From Paraburkholderia heleia NBRC 101817 (GTDB taxonomy: Bacteria > Pseudomonadota > Gammaproteobacteria > Burkholderiales > Burkholderiaceae): a stretch of DNA of 64,000 bases. This document shows positions 26,435 through 35,270 of the stretch, piece after piece. Under the pieces are notes generated by a model. It made no database searches. It had not been told where the DNA came from and saw only the letters and a list, made by a program, of their open reading frames with translations. The stretch is from contig NZ_BBJH01000011.1 of assembly GCF_000739775.1 (NCBI RefSeq), positions 1 through 64,000 of the forward strand, given 5' to 3'. The first letter of the stretch is position 1; each line of letters starts with the position of its first letter. A program made the position numbers and the translations under genes.

Positions 26435-27325
26435 ATGAAGCCGGTATTGCCCCCACTCAATGCCCTGCGCGCCTTCGAGGCGGCGGGCCGGCTCGGCAGC
26501 TTCAAGGACGCCGCCGCGCAGTTGCACGTGACGCCCGGTGCAGTGAGCCAGCACGTGCGCTTGCTGGAGGCGTGGCTTGGCGCGCCGCTCTTCGAGCGGC
26601 ACAACCGCCGCGTGCAGCTGACGCCGGCGGCGAAGGCTTATCTGGCGGAAGTCGGCCCCTTGTTCGAACAGCTCGCGCAAGCAACCGCGAGATATGGCGT
26701 GGCGCAAACGGTCTCGCGAACTCTGTCCGTGAACGCGCCCGCCACCTTCACGCTGCGCTGGCTGGTGCCGAGGCTGGCGAAATTCCGCGCCGGGCATCCC
26801 GACATCGACGTCAAGGTGGAGACGTCGAACGAGCCGCTGGAGAGTCTGAAGGGCGACGATGACCTCGTCATCCGGGGTGGCCCGGACACCTTCTACGGCT
26901 ATTCGATGCGGCCGTTCTTGTCCGAGGAGCGGCTTCCGGTCTGTAGTCCTACGCTTTTACGGCGCATGCCGCTGCGCTCGCCCGGCGACTTGCGAGAGCA
27001 CACGTTGCTGCACACCTCGAGTCTTCCGCGGCTCTGGCCCGACTGGCTGGCGTGTGCGCAGGTGCCTGACCTGAGGCCGGCCGCTGATTTGACCTTCGAC
27101 CACTTCTTTCTGACCTTGCAGTCTGCGATCGACGGAATCGGCATCGCGATGGGGCCCACTGCGCTGGTCGCCGACGATCTCGCCGCTGGCCGGCTCGTCG
27201 CACCGTTCGCAGGTCCACGTCTGCCGTCGCGCAGCTATTGCACTTACGTGGCCCACGAGAAGTCCGGCGACGAACGTGTCGCCTTGTTCCGTGCATGGAT
27301 CGAGCGCGAGGGGATGGGTTCCTGA
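26435..27325 (+). CDS. LysR-family regulator, GcvA-like
   Basis: A 296-residue LysR regulator. The helix-turn-helix FKDAAAQLHVTPGAVSQHVR is at residues 25-44 after the typical LPPLNALRAFEAAGRLGS lead-in. The co-inducer domain has VNAPATFTLRWLVPRLAKF and AIDGIGIAMGPTALVADDL. It is divergent from the EamA exporter, which is its most likely target. Confidence 0.9.
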   Translation: MKPVLPPLNALRAFEAAGRLGSFKDAAAQLHVTPGAVSQHVRLLEAWLGAPLFERHNRRVQLTPAAKAYLAEVGPLFEQLAQATARYGVAQTVSRTLSVNAPATFTLRWLVPRLAKFRAGHPDIDVKVETSNEPLESLKGDDDLVIRGGPDTFYGYSMRPFLSEERLPVCSPTLLRRMPLRSPGDLREHTLLHTSSLPRLWPDWLACAQVPDLRPAADLTFDHFFLTLQSAIDGIGIAMGPTALVADDLAAGRLVAPFAGPRLPSRSYCTYVAHEKSGDERVALFRAWIEREGMGS

Positions 27326-27795
27326 ACGCAAATGCGCCGCGCGATGCAAAAGGAGGCCGGCTATCGCACGGATCCGAAGGCGGAATCGGCGTCGCAATTA
27401 CGCGACGCCCGGCAGCCTTTTTTTGCGCACACGCTGCGGGAGATGGGCTGCATTTTCCTTTCAAACCTGAATGCGCGCGGCGAAGTCGTTCGATCGTTGA
27501 TGGACGCAATTGGAGTTGGCGGCGATGTGACCACAAGCCCGTGGCCACAAACGGTGTTCCTACTCCATGCCGCGGTCGATATCAAGCCATTGCATCAGCC
27601 GCATTTTCCCCGCCCTGGCCGCACATTACATTCTTATAATCTGCCGCGCGCTCGCGCAAATGGGCGCGATGCGGCAACAAAATGCGGCACTGCATCGCGC
27701 GCCGTTTGGGGTACGCGAATGCCTGGTCGTGGATGACGTAGTGCAACGGTCCGTTCGTGGGCCCACAACAAGACTGTGACAACAGGAGAAACTGC
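27326..27795. other. Intergenic region without a convincing gene
   Basis: This 470-bp stretch has one 134-codon open frame (27332-27736, plus strand) whose translation has no domain and no SD, so I do not call it. TATAAT at 27635-27640 may be the -10 of the BON protein promoter; no good -35 is visible. Confidence 0.5.
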
Positions 27796-28170
27796 ATGAA
27801 GGCTATTCAAGTATTCAAGCTGGCCGCTGCGACGGCTCTCGTGGCTGCGTCCTTGCACGCCTATGCGCAGGGCGACGCGTCTAGCGACGCGACTGCCGCT
27901 GCCCAGCAACAAGCCAGCCCGACGCAGGCGCAATCGAAGCAGGCCAAGGCCGCTAACCGCGCCCTCAGCCGCAAGATCCGCTCCGCGCTCGCCAGGGACA
28001 AGAAGATCGACGTTGCCAGAATTACCGTGCGTGTGCGTGATGGGGCCGTGGTCCTGCAGGGCTCGGTACCGGAGCAGTCGCAGATCGAACACGCCACCGA
28101 AGTCGCCAGGGGCGTGCAAGGCGTAACGTCGGTCAAGAACGCGCTGACGATCCGTCCGAACGAGTCCTGA
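27796..28170 (+). CDS. BON-domain exported protein
   Basis: A 124-residue protein with a signal peptide (MKAIQVFKLAAATALVAASL, then HAYAQG, cleavage near residue 24), a Gln/Ala-rich linker and one BON domain (about residues 60-120) ending in the typical VVLQGSVPEQSQIEHATEVA and GVTSVKNALTIRP. BON domains occur in periplasmic and outer-membrane stress proteins such as OsmY and are thought to bind membrane lipids. AGGAG lies eight bases before the ATG. Expected location is the periplasm; an envelope-stress role is inference. Confidence 0.88.
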   Translation: MKAIQVFKLAAATALVAASLHAYAQGDASSDATAAAQQQASPTQAQSKQAKAANRALSRKIRSALARDKKIDVARITVRVRDGAVVLQGSVPEQSQIEHATEVARGVQGVTSVKNALTIRPNES

Positions 28171-28189
28171 TCATCGCTCACACAGCTTT

Positions 28190-28205
28190 GCGCCCAACCG
28201 GGCGC
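28190..28205 (+). terminator. Short hairpin after the BON gene
   Basis: GCGCCC and GGGCGC form a perfect 6-bp stem with a 4-base loop 20 bp past the stop. No T-run follows; a second, stronger hairpin comes next. Confidence 0.4.
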
Positions 28206-28214
28206 ATGCACCTA

Positions 28215-28248
28215 CGCCCTGCGCATGTAACGAAAATCGCGCAGGGCG
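28215..28248. terminator. Second hairpin after the BON gene
   Basis: CGCCCTGCGC and GCGCAGGGCG form a perfect 10-bp stem around a 14-base loop. It is followed by ATTATAT rather than a clean T-run, so it may stop transcription or stabilise the mRNA end. Confidence 0.45.
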
Positions 28249-28679
28249 ATTATATGGCCTGCAATAAAGGCGCCGGATTTCCCGAACCAGGGATGCGAAG
28301 CGTAGTTTCGCAAAATGCGGTGTAAATCGTTAAGCCGATTTTCAACCGGGGCGGCAAAAAAAGAGGCTTCTCGCAAATGCCAGGTCAAACGGCCGAATTG
28401 CATATCGAATCGCGCAGTGCTCCGATTCGAGGCAAGAATCCATTACGCCATTACGGGTAATTGCCAAAAAACGAAATATATCGTTGCGCACAATGCGCTT
28501 AATTATTCGCGCTCGCTTTCCTAAACTTGTTATGAACTGGCAGGGGTTTGCTTTACGTGCACCTCTGCGAACAGTTACGCGATTTTAATCGCCGTGAGCC
28601 GCGCATAACGACCGTCCAATGAGAAATATCGCGGGTCGTTTGTGCCGGAATTCCAGTCCAATCAAAGGAGGAGCGAGTC
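28249..28679. other. AT-richer intergenic region
   Basis: Nothing here codes convincingly; the 69-codon frame at 28315-28524 lacks an SD and any family resemblance. Base composition is clearly lower in GC than the surroundings, especially 28440-28540. This may be the promoter region of the small exported protein that follows. Confidence 0.5.
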
Positions 28680-28973
28680 ATGAACAAGACAACCAGCACA
28701 CTGATCGCGGCCGTTGCCGCACTCATGCTGTCTGGCGGTGCGTATGCACAGAGCAACAATACGCTGGCAACCCCGAGCGTTGTGTCGCCCGCCGCTGCCA
28801 ATAACACTGCAACGAGCGGCTACGGCACGCCGGGCGCCACCGGCTCGGACAGCGGCATGAGCGCCGCGTCGCCGAACAACCCGGGCGCGAACAATAGCGC
28901 AACGTCGCTCACCCCCGCGTACGGTAGCAACAACACGCTGGCGACTCCGACTACCGCGTCTCCGGCCAAATAA
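28680..28973 (+). CDS. Small exported Asn/Thr/Ser/Ala-rich protein
   Basis: A 97-residue protein with a clean signal peptide (MNKTTSTLIAAVAALMLSGG, then AYAQSN, cleavage near residue 23). The mature part is low-complexity and internally repetitive: NNTLATPSVVSPA near the start recurs as NNTLATPTTASPA at the end, with NNTATSGYGTPG and PNNPGANNSATSL between. It has no Cys. The SD is very strong (AAAGGAGGAGCG), so high expression is likely. I do not recognise a family beyond short secreted proteins of Burkholderia; function unknown. A T-tailed terminator follows. Confidence 0.8.
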   Translation: MNKTTSTLIAAVAALMLSGGAYAQSNNTLATPSVVSPAAANNTATSGYGTPGATGSDSGMSAASPNNPGANNSATSLTPAYGSNNTLATPTTASPAK

Positions 28974-28994
28974 CTGCAGTCCGTTACCGTAAGC

Positions 28995-29030
28995 AAGACC
29001 GCTGCCCTCGCGGGACAGCGGTCTTTTGTT
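28995..29030 (+). terminator. Intrinsic terminator of the small exported protein gene
   Basis: AAGACCGCTG and CAGCGGTCTT form a perfect 10-bp stem around an 11-base loop, followed by TTGTT. It lies 22 bp past the stop codon. Confidence 0.8.
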
Positions 29031-29040
29031 TGTGCGCCCA

Positions 29041-29292
29041 GCATGGGAACCGATCTGCTTGCGCGCTTCAGCGCGCGTTGCGGCGGCGAGTCTCGACAAC
29101 GTCGCCCACCGCGAGCATCTGCGCAAGACCGGCGTGACCGACCCGCTCACGGGCCTGTCGAACCGCCGCTATTTCGACGAGCGTCTGCATCACGAGATTC
29201 GGCGCGCGACTTCGCACGCGGCGCCCATGTCGTGCCTCTTTATCGACATCGACGTTCGCAAACGTTACATCGAAACGGCGGCGCTGGCATGA
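29041..29292 (+). pseudogene. Remnant of a diguanylate cyclase (GGDEF) gene
   Basis: About 50 codons match the start of a GGDEF domain: HREHLRKTGVTDPLTGLSNR, then RYFDERLHHEIRRA and CLFIDIDV. The match stops just after FIDID, well before any GG(D/E)EF motif, and no start, SD or upstream sensor domain is present. Upstream text in another frame (LLARFSARCGG, from about 29053) suggests a frameshift in the preceding linker. The piece is therefore a decayed fragment of a longer GAF/GGDEF-type gene. Confidence 0.7.
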
Positions 29293-29398
29293 TGCGTGAG
29301 TTCGACTCAAGGTCGCGCTGAAACGCAAGTTTTCAAAATCCGGCACTATTTGCGGTAGCAGTGGTTTCTGAGGCCCGCCCAGCAGGCAAAGCGAAATC

Positions 29399-31231
29399 AT
29401 GTCTACCGACCTTTTGATGACCGTCGCCTGTCTGGCCTGCGCGATCGCGATGTTCCTGATCGGCCGGCCCCGCTCGGACGCGGTGGCGCTCATCATGATC
29501 GTCGCGCTGTCGCTCGCGGGCATCGTGACGGTCAACGAGGCGCTGGCTGGCTTCTCGGACCCGAACATCGTGCTCATCGCGGCGCTCTTCGTGCTCGGCG
29601 ACGCGCTCGCGCGCACGGGCGTCGCCCAGCGCGTGGGCGACTACCTGATCGAGCGCGGCGGGTCCAACGAGCGCCGCCTCGTCGTGCTGATCATGATCAT
29701 TGTCGGCGTCATGGGCTCGGTCATGAGCTCGACGGCCGTCGTGGCGATCTTCATTCCCATCGTCGTTCGCATCGCACGCCAGTCGGGCGTGTCGCGCGCG
29801 CGCATGCTCATGCCGGTCAGCATGGCCGCGCTCACGAGCGGCATGCTCACGCTCGTCGCCACGACGCCGAATCTCGTCATCAACAGCGCGCTCGTCTATC
29901 GCGGCTACCGGCCCTTCAGTTTCTTCGCCATCACGCCGCTGGGCGTGCCGATTCTCGCTGCGAGCATCGGCTGGATGCTGTTCGCGAGGCGCTTTCTGAA
30001 CGGCACGGGTGGCGCGGAGACGACCACGCGGCCCTCGCTGAACGACTGGGTCACGCGCTACTCGCTCGAAGGGCGCGCCTTTCGCCTGGAAGTCGGCACC
30101 GATTCCCCGCTCGTGGGGCAGACGCTCGGCCACACCGGGCTCGACGACGACCCCGTGGCGCACGTCGTCGCGATCGAGCGGCGCGCGCGCATGGGCGCGA
30201 CCGTGCTGCCCGCAACCGCGGACAGCAGTATCGCCCCCGGCGACGTGCTGCTGCTCGACGTGGAGTCCGCGAGTTTCGACGTGCAGGCGTTTTGCGCGCG
30301 CCATGCGCTCGCGATGCGCCGCATGTCGGGCGCCTACTTCACCGACCAGAGCCACGACGTGGGCATGGCCGAAGTCATCGTGCCGCCGGACTCGTCGCTC
30401 GTGGGCAACGTCGCGCGCAGTTCCGCGGCGCTGCGCCGGCACGGTGTGACGGTCGTCGGCCTGCGGCGTGCCGATGCCGCGCTCGAGCAGGATCTGCAGG
30501 CCACGCAGCTCAAGGTGGGTGACACGCTGCTGGTAGTCGGGCCGTGGATCGACATCTTCTCGATGCAGTCGGTGGAGCGCGACATCGTGTGTCTCGCCAT
30601 GCCGGTCGAAAGCGACGCCTACGTGCCGGTGCCGCACAAGGCGCTGCACGCGCTCGCCATCATGGCGCTCGTCATCGCGATGATGCTTACGCCGCGCGTG
30701 CCGAACGTGCTCGCGGGACTGATCGGGTGCTTGCTCATGGGTGCGTTCGGTTGCGTGAGCCTCGACAGCGCGTATCGCGCGATTCACTGGCGCAGCCTCG
30801 TGCTGATCGTGGGCATGCTGCCGTTTTCCATCGCGCTGCAGCGCACGGGCGGCATCGACATTGCCGCCGACGCCGTGCTGCGCGTGGCCGGCAACTGGGG
30901 CGCGCATGGCTTGCTGGGCGCTGTTTTCCTGCTGACACTCGTGCTCGGCACCGTGATTTCCGGCACGGCAACGGCGGTGCTGATGGCGCCCGTGGTGCTC
31001 GCGTTGGCGGCTCACCTGCATGCGTCGCCCTATCCGTTCGCGATGACGACGGCGGTTGCCGCGTCGGCGGCTTATATGTCGCCGGTCTCGACACCCGTGA
31101 ATGCGCTCGTCAGCACGGCTGGCGGCTATCGGTTCCGGGAATTTTTCATGGTGGGTTCGCCGGCTGCCCTCGGGGCGTTCGTGATCACCGTAGTGCTGGT
31201 ACCGCTCATCTGGCCGGTTTTCCCGCACTAG
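29399..31231 (+). CDS. SLC13-family permease with TrkA-C domains
   Basis: A 610-residue inner-membrane transporter of the DASS/SLC13 superfamily (SulP-unrelated sulfate or dicarboxylate type). The N-terminal membrane half has FSDPNIVLIAALFVLGDALA and TSGMLTLVATTPNLVINSA; the central cytosolic part (about residues 205-410) holds two TrkA-C-like modules (GADVLLLDVES-like and LKVGDTLLVVGPW); the C-terminal half has MSPVSTPVNALVSTAGGYR. This two-half plus RCK_C layout is typical of YfbS-like permeases, some of which carry sulfate or other anions. No linked enzyme identifies the substrate. Confidence 0.85.
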   Translation: MSTDLLMTVACLACAIAMFLIGRPRSDAVALIMIVALSLAGIVTVNEALAGFSDPNIVLIAALFVLGDALARTGVAQRVGDYLIERGGSNERRLVVLIMIIVGVMGSVMSSTAVVAIFIPIVVRIARQSGVSRARMLMPVSMAALTSGMLTLVATTPNLVINSALVYRGYRPFSFFAITPLGVPILAASIGWMLFARRFLNGTGGAETTTRPSLNDWVTRYSLEGRAFRLEVGTDSPLVGQTLGHTGLDDDPVAHVVAIERRARMGATVLPATADSSIAPGDVLLLDVESASFDVQAFCARHALAMRRMSGAYFTDQSHDVGMAEVIVPPDSSLVGNVARSSAALRRHGVTVVGLRRADAALEQDLQATQLKVGDTLLVVGPWIDIFSMQSVERDIVCLAMPVESDAYVPVPHKALHALAIMALVIAMMLTPRVPNVLAGLIGCLLMGAFGCVSLDSAYRAIHWRSLVLIVGMLPFSIALQRTGGIDIAADAVLRVAGNWGAHGLLGAVFLLTLVLGTVISGTATAVLMAPVVLALAAHLHASPYPFAMTTAVAASAAYMSPVSTPVNALVSTAGGYRFREFFMVGSPAALGAFVITVVLVPLIWPVFPH

Positions 31232-31275
31232 CGCGAGGAAAGGCCGGCTACCCGTTCGCGAGGCATTGACCGGAC

Positions 31276-32748
31276 ATGGCGAATTTCTTGACGAGAGCGT
31301 GGGTCCTTCGCTGGATCAAGCGGATTGTCCTTTTCGTGCTGATCGCATTCGTGTGCATTGCCGGCGTGCGGTTCTACGACGCGCAGCGCAAGGCGCCGTT
31401 GAGCTTGTGGCACACCTATGTGCCGGAAGACATGCACGCGCACGAAATCGATCATGCGACGTGGGAGGAGTACATCGCAAACGAGAACCGCCTGTTCGAC
31501 GCGGTGAAGAAGAACGTCACCGACAAACTGCCGGCAGACGAGCGTGTTCCCGCCAATCGTTATTTCTCGGGCAGCCCGATTTATCCCGGGCACTTCCGCA
31601 CCGACTGGAACCGCTCGTACACACTCATGCCGCAAGGTCAGCCGCACGGCGTGGCCGTGATGCTGCATGGGCTGACCGATTCTCCGTATAGCCTGCGGCA
31701 CATCGCGCAGCGCTATCAGCAGGATGGTTTCGCCGTGGTCGCGGTGCGCTTGCCGGGGCATGGCACCGTGCCCTCGGGGCTGACCGAAGTGACGGCGGAA
31801 GACTGGGAGGCGGCCACGCGCCTCGCCGTGCGCGAAGCGCGGCGCCTCGTGCCGGCGCCTGCGCCGCTGCATATCGTGGGTTTTTCGAACGGCGGCGCGC
31901 TCGCACTGCAATACTCGCTCGAGGCGCTGGACGATCCGAGCCTGCCGAAAGCGGACCACCTGATCCTGCTCTCGCCGATGATCGGCATTACGCGCTTCGC
32001 GCGCTTTGCGGGGCTCGCGGCACTGCCCGCGATCCTGCCCGCGTTTGCGAAAGCCGCGTGGCTCGACATCGTGCCGGAATTCAATCCGTTCAAGTACAAC
32101 TCGTTTCCGGTGAACGGCGCCCGCCAGTCGTGGCGAGTCACGCGCAAGATCCAGCAGGAGGTGGCGGACGCGGCGCGCAACGGCAAACTGGCGGCGCTGC
32201 CGCCCGCGCTCACCTTCCAGTCCATACTCGACTTCACCGTGAGCACGAGCGCGATCGTCAGTTCGCTGTACGCGCAACTGCCCGCCAACGGCAGCGAGCT
32301 CGTGTTATTCGACATCAACCGCACGGCACAATGGAGCCCGCTGCTGCGCGCTTCGATGCGTGACGCGCTGCGCCGCATCTCGCCAGCGCCGCCGCTGCGT
32401 TACCGCCTGACCGTGCTCACCAACGCCTCCGCCACCTCGCCGCACGTGGTCGAACAGAGCACGGCGCCGAACGAGACAACGGCGAAAGTCGAACCGACGG
32501 GGCTCGACTATCCGCTCGATGTCTATTCGCTTTCCCACGTGGCCCTGCCGTTCCCGGTGACCGATTCCTTGTACGGCCGCAACCCCGATCCCGACGACGA
32601 CCTGGGCATCCATCTGGGCGCCCAGTCCGTACGCGGCGAAACCGGGGCGCTGATCGTGGGTGCGGGGCTTCTCACGCGGCTCTCGTGGAACCCCTTCTAC
32701 GACTACATCGTCGAGCGTATCGACTACCTGGCGAGCCATGGACCGTGA
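31276..32748 (+). CDS. Membrane-anchored alpha/beta hydrolase (esterase/lipase)
   Basis: A 490-residue protein with one N-terminal membrane helix (about residues 15-33) and a large domain of the alpha/beta hydrolase fold outside or at the membrane. LHGLTDSPYSLRH (residues 130-142) supplies the oxyanion hole, GFSNGG (Ser204) the nucleophile and LSHVALPFP near residue 418 the likely catalytic His. The Asp is less clear. LHGLTDSP and GFSNGGALALQYSLEA resemble carboxylesterases and monoacylglycerol lipases. It follows the SLC13 gene by 44 bp and may share its transcript. Confidence 0.82.
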   Translation: MANFLTRAWVLRWIKRIVLFVLIAFVCIAGVRFYDAQRKAPLSLWHTYVPEDMHAHEIDHATWEEYIANENRLFDAVKKNVTDKLPADERVPANRYFSGSPIYPGHFRTDWNRSYTLMPQGQPHGVAVMLHGLTDSPYSLRHIAQRYQQDGFAVVAVRLPGHGTVPSGLTEVTAEDWEAATRLAVREARRLVPAPAPLHIVGFSNGGALALQYSLEALDDPSLPKADHLILLSPMIGITRFARFAGLAALPAILPAFAKAAWLDIVPEFNPFKYNSFPVNGARQSWRVTRKIQQEVADAARNGKLAALPPALTFQSILDFTVSTSAIVSSLYAQLPANGSELVLFDINRTAQWSPLLRASMRDALRRISPAPPLRYRLTVLTNASATSPHVVEQSTAPNETTAKVEPTGLDYPLDVYSLSHVALPFPVTDSLYGRNPDPDDDLGIHLGAQSVRGETGALIVGAGLLTRLSWNPFYDYIVERIDYLASHGP

Positions 32749-32797
32749 TCGTCGCGCAATCCGCACGCGCAAGACCGGGCCCCGACCCGGCGAGAGG

Positions 32798-33883
32798 TCA
32801 GGCACGCGGCGCGAGCTCGACCTGCGCGGTCATTTGCTCGCCGTCGCGGGCCACGACGATCGACACGTTGCTGCGGGCGCGCGCGATCATGCTTTGCAAC
32901 TGCTCGACGTTGTCCACCTCGATGCCGTTGACCGCGATGATCACGTCGCCCGCGCTGATGCCGGCCGCCTTTGCCGCGCCGCCCGCTTTCACGACGAGCA
33001 CGCCGCCGTCCACGCCGATCTGCTGCGCTTCGTCGCCGCTGAGCGCGCGCACGGCGACGCCGAGACGCGGATGCGCATTGCGGGCCAGCGTGGTGCCATT
33101 GCCGTTGCCGCCGCCCTGCACGATCTGATCCTTGATGTGCATGGCTTCGTCGATCGGAATCGCGAACGAGAGGCCCTGGAAGCCGCCCGTGCGCGAATAG
33201 ATCATCGAATTGATGCCGATGACTTCGCCGTTCAGGTTGAAGAGCGGGCCGCCCGAATTGCCCGGGTTGACGGGCACGTCGGTCTGGATGAGGTGCGTCG
33301 GGCTGTCTTCCGAGAGCTGGCGCGACTTCGCGCTGATGATGCCCGAGGTGACGGTGTTGTCGAGACCATAGGGCGAGCCGATCGCAACGACCCAGTCGCC
33401 TACCTTGCTGTTCGCCGGATTGCCGATCTTCACCGTCGGGAAACCCGTGCCGGAGATTTTCAGCACGGCCACGTCGCCGGCCTTGTCGGTGCCGATCACG
33501 CGCGCGGGGAACTTGCGGCCGTCGGTGAGCTTGACTGTCACGTCATCGGCGCCTTCGACGACGTGATTGTTCGTCAGGATGTAGCCATCCTGGCTCACGA
33601 TGAAGCCCGAGCCGAGGGCGCCCGAATGGCCGTCTTCGGCGTCCGGGTTTTCCTTGACGACTTCGACATGGACCACAGCCGGGCCGTACTGCGCGACGAT
33701 TGCCGAGAAGTTCGGCGCCGCGCTCCTGACGTCGTCCGCCTTCGGCACGGGTGCGGACAACGTCGTTTTCGTGATGCCGCTTTCGTCCGCGCTGGCGTGC
33801 TCGTGGCTCACGACCCAGGCGCCGGCAAGCGCCACCGCCACACCGACGATCAGGCCCCGGCGCCGATATTTGATGGTACTCAT
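32798..33883 (-). CDS. HtrA/DegP-type serine protease with one PDZ domain
   Basis: A 361-residue periplasmic protease. The N-terminal helix (about residues 10-26) is a signal anchor or uncleaved signal. The catalytic triad is His107 (LTNNHVVEG), Asp137 (KAGDVAVLK) and Ser210 (NPGNSGGPLF). One PDZ domain follows (about residues 260-360; DVIIAVNGIEVDNVEQLQSM). A single PDZ and a retained anchor fit DegS-like or small HtrA proteins rather than DegP with two PDZs. No rseP or rpoE neighbour is present. A role in envelope protein quality control is from family knowledge. Confidence 0.92.
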   Translation of the reverse strand: MSTIKYRRRGLIVGVAVALAGAWVVSHEHASADESGITKTTLSAPVPKADDVRSAAPNFSAIVAQYGPAVVHVEVVKENPDAEDGHSGALGSGFIVSQDGYILTNNHVVEGADDVTVKLTDGRKFPARVIGTDKAGDVAVLKISGTGFPTVKIGNPANSKVGDWVVAIGSPYGLDNTVTSGIISAKSRQLSEDSPTHLIQTDVPVNPGNSGGPLFNLNGEVIGINSMIYSRTGGFQGLSFAIPIDEAMHIKDQIVQGGGNGNGTTLARNAHPRLGVAVRALSGDEAQQIGVDGGVLVVKAGGAAKAAGISAGDVIIAVNGIEVDNVEQLQSMIARARSNVSIVVARDGEQMTAQVELAPRA

Positions 33884-34138
33884 TGCTATGGTCTTCGAAG
33901 TGATTGGTGAAGGTGCGCGTAAGGTACTTTTTGCTGCTTAAACGTGACTTAAATGCCGGAGAGATCTTTTGACCGCTCGAAGAGTCGATGTGCACGCAAC
34001 GAAATCCAGGGCGCGGTTGCGGGGATGCCTCGCCAGCCAGCGCGCACGTCTTCTTCAAAGCGGCTAGTCTTGCGAGGTAGCGCCGATCGCGCCCCGAAGA
34101 CGTTTTATTGAGGGCCGGATAAACGCGGCGAGGCGTCG

Positions 34139-35242
34139 ATGGCTTGCAAACGTCTCACCCGCGCAACGTGGTTCGTCATCCAAAGCATCTCCATGAAACA
34201 GGATCTCGTCACGTTCACCTGCGTGGTCGTCATCGCCGTCGTTACGGGGTGGGTGCTGTATATCGGGCGCCCGGTGCTGGTGCCGATCGCATTCGCGATC
34301 ATCACGTCGTATGTGATCTACGGGCTCGCCGAGATCCTGCGGCGCGTGCCCCGCGTGGGCACGCGCATTCGGGCAGGCGTGCGCTACTGGAGCGCCGCCG
34401 CGCTCATACTTGCGGCCGCATGGGTCGCGACCGAACTGCTGCTATCCGATACCGACCGCATGCTTGCCGTGGCGCCGAAGTACGAAGCCACGCTGCTTGC
34501 GTTGCTCGCGAAGATTACCGCGCTGTTTCATCTGGAGACCGAGGCTTCGTGGACGGCTTTCCGCCGCGAACTGCTCGCGACCGTCAACGTCCAGTCGCTG
34601 CTCACCTCGCTGCTCGGCTCGCTCTCTTCGCTCATGGCAACGACGCTCGTCGTGTTACTGTACACGGCGTTCTTCATGGTCGAGATGGGGCGGTTCCGCC
34701 GCAAGCTTTCCGCAGTCATGCGCGGCAAGGCGGACATGGAGCCCGTGATCGACGCCATCAATTCGAAGATCGGCACGTATCTGGCGTTGAAGGCGCTGCT
34801 CGGCGTGGTGCTCGGCATTCTGAGCTGGGTCTGCATGCACCTGGTCGGGCTGGAGTTCGCGCCGCTGCTCGCCGTGCTCATCGTGCTGCTCAACTTCGTG
34901 CCCTATGCGGGGTCGCTCATTTCCGTTGCGCTTCCCGCCTTGCTCGCCGCGCTTCAATTCGGTCAGTGGAACGAATCGATCACGCTGCTCATTGCGCTTT
35001 CGGCAATCAACTTCGTGATGGGCAACGTGCTCGACCCGTGGTTGATGGCGGGGTCGCTGAACCTGAGCCCCGCCGTCATCCTCATGAGCCTCGCCACATG
35101 GACGGCGATCTGGGGCATTCCCGGCGCTTTTCTCGCCGTGCCGGGAACCGTGGCGCTCACGATCATTTTCTCTGCGTTCAGCTCCACTCGGCCGCTGGCG
35201 ATGCTGTTGACGAAGGACGATGTAGTCAGGCCTGCAGAATAA
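34139..35242 (+). CDS. AI-2E family transporter (permease)
   Basis: A 367-residue inner-membrane protein of the AI-2E/PerM family with about 7-8 helices: two near residues 25-60, one near 80, and a C-terminal bundle containing LLAVLIVLLNFVPYAGSLIS and NFVMGNVLDPWLMA, the family signature. Family members include a proposed autoinducer-2 exporter, YdgG/TqsA, and a sodium/proton antiporter-like group; the role here is not determined. The ATG at 34139 has GAGG upstream; an ATG at 34193 is an alternative. It is 28 bp upstream of the amidohydrolase and may be co-transcribed. Confidence 0.85.
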   Translation: MACKRLTRATWFVIQSISMKQDLVTFTCVVVIAVVTGWVLYIGRPVLVPIAFAIITSYVIYGLAEILRRVPRVGTRIRAGVRYWSAAALILAAAWVATELLLSDTDRMLAVAPKYEATLLALLAKITALFHLETEASWTAFRRELLATVNVQSLLTSLLGSLSSLMATTLVVLLYTAFFMVEMGRFRRKLSAVMRGKADMEPVIDAINSKIGTYLALKALLGVVLGILSWVCMHLVGLEFAPLLAVLIVLLNFVPYAGSLISVALPALLAALQFGQWNESITLLIALSAINFVMGNVLDPWLMAGSLNLSPAVILMSLATWTAIWGIPGAFLAVPGTVALTIIFSAFSSTRPLAMLLTKDDVVRPAE

Positions 35243-35270
35243 ATGCGTAGCTTACTTTCACAGGTGACCC

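Noticed and set aside
27332..27736. A 134-codon open frame between the LysR gene and the BON gene
   Set aside because: No SD, no domain, and its translation looks like random high-GC sequence.
28315..28524. A 69-codon open frame in the AT-richer gap
   Set aside because: No SD and no similarity; the strand and frame do not continue into any neighbour.
29333..31228. A 631-codon minus-strand open frame opposite the SLC13 permease
   Set aside because: Composition is dominated by His, Arg, Asp and Glu from the reverse of a high-GC coding frame; no family resemblance.
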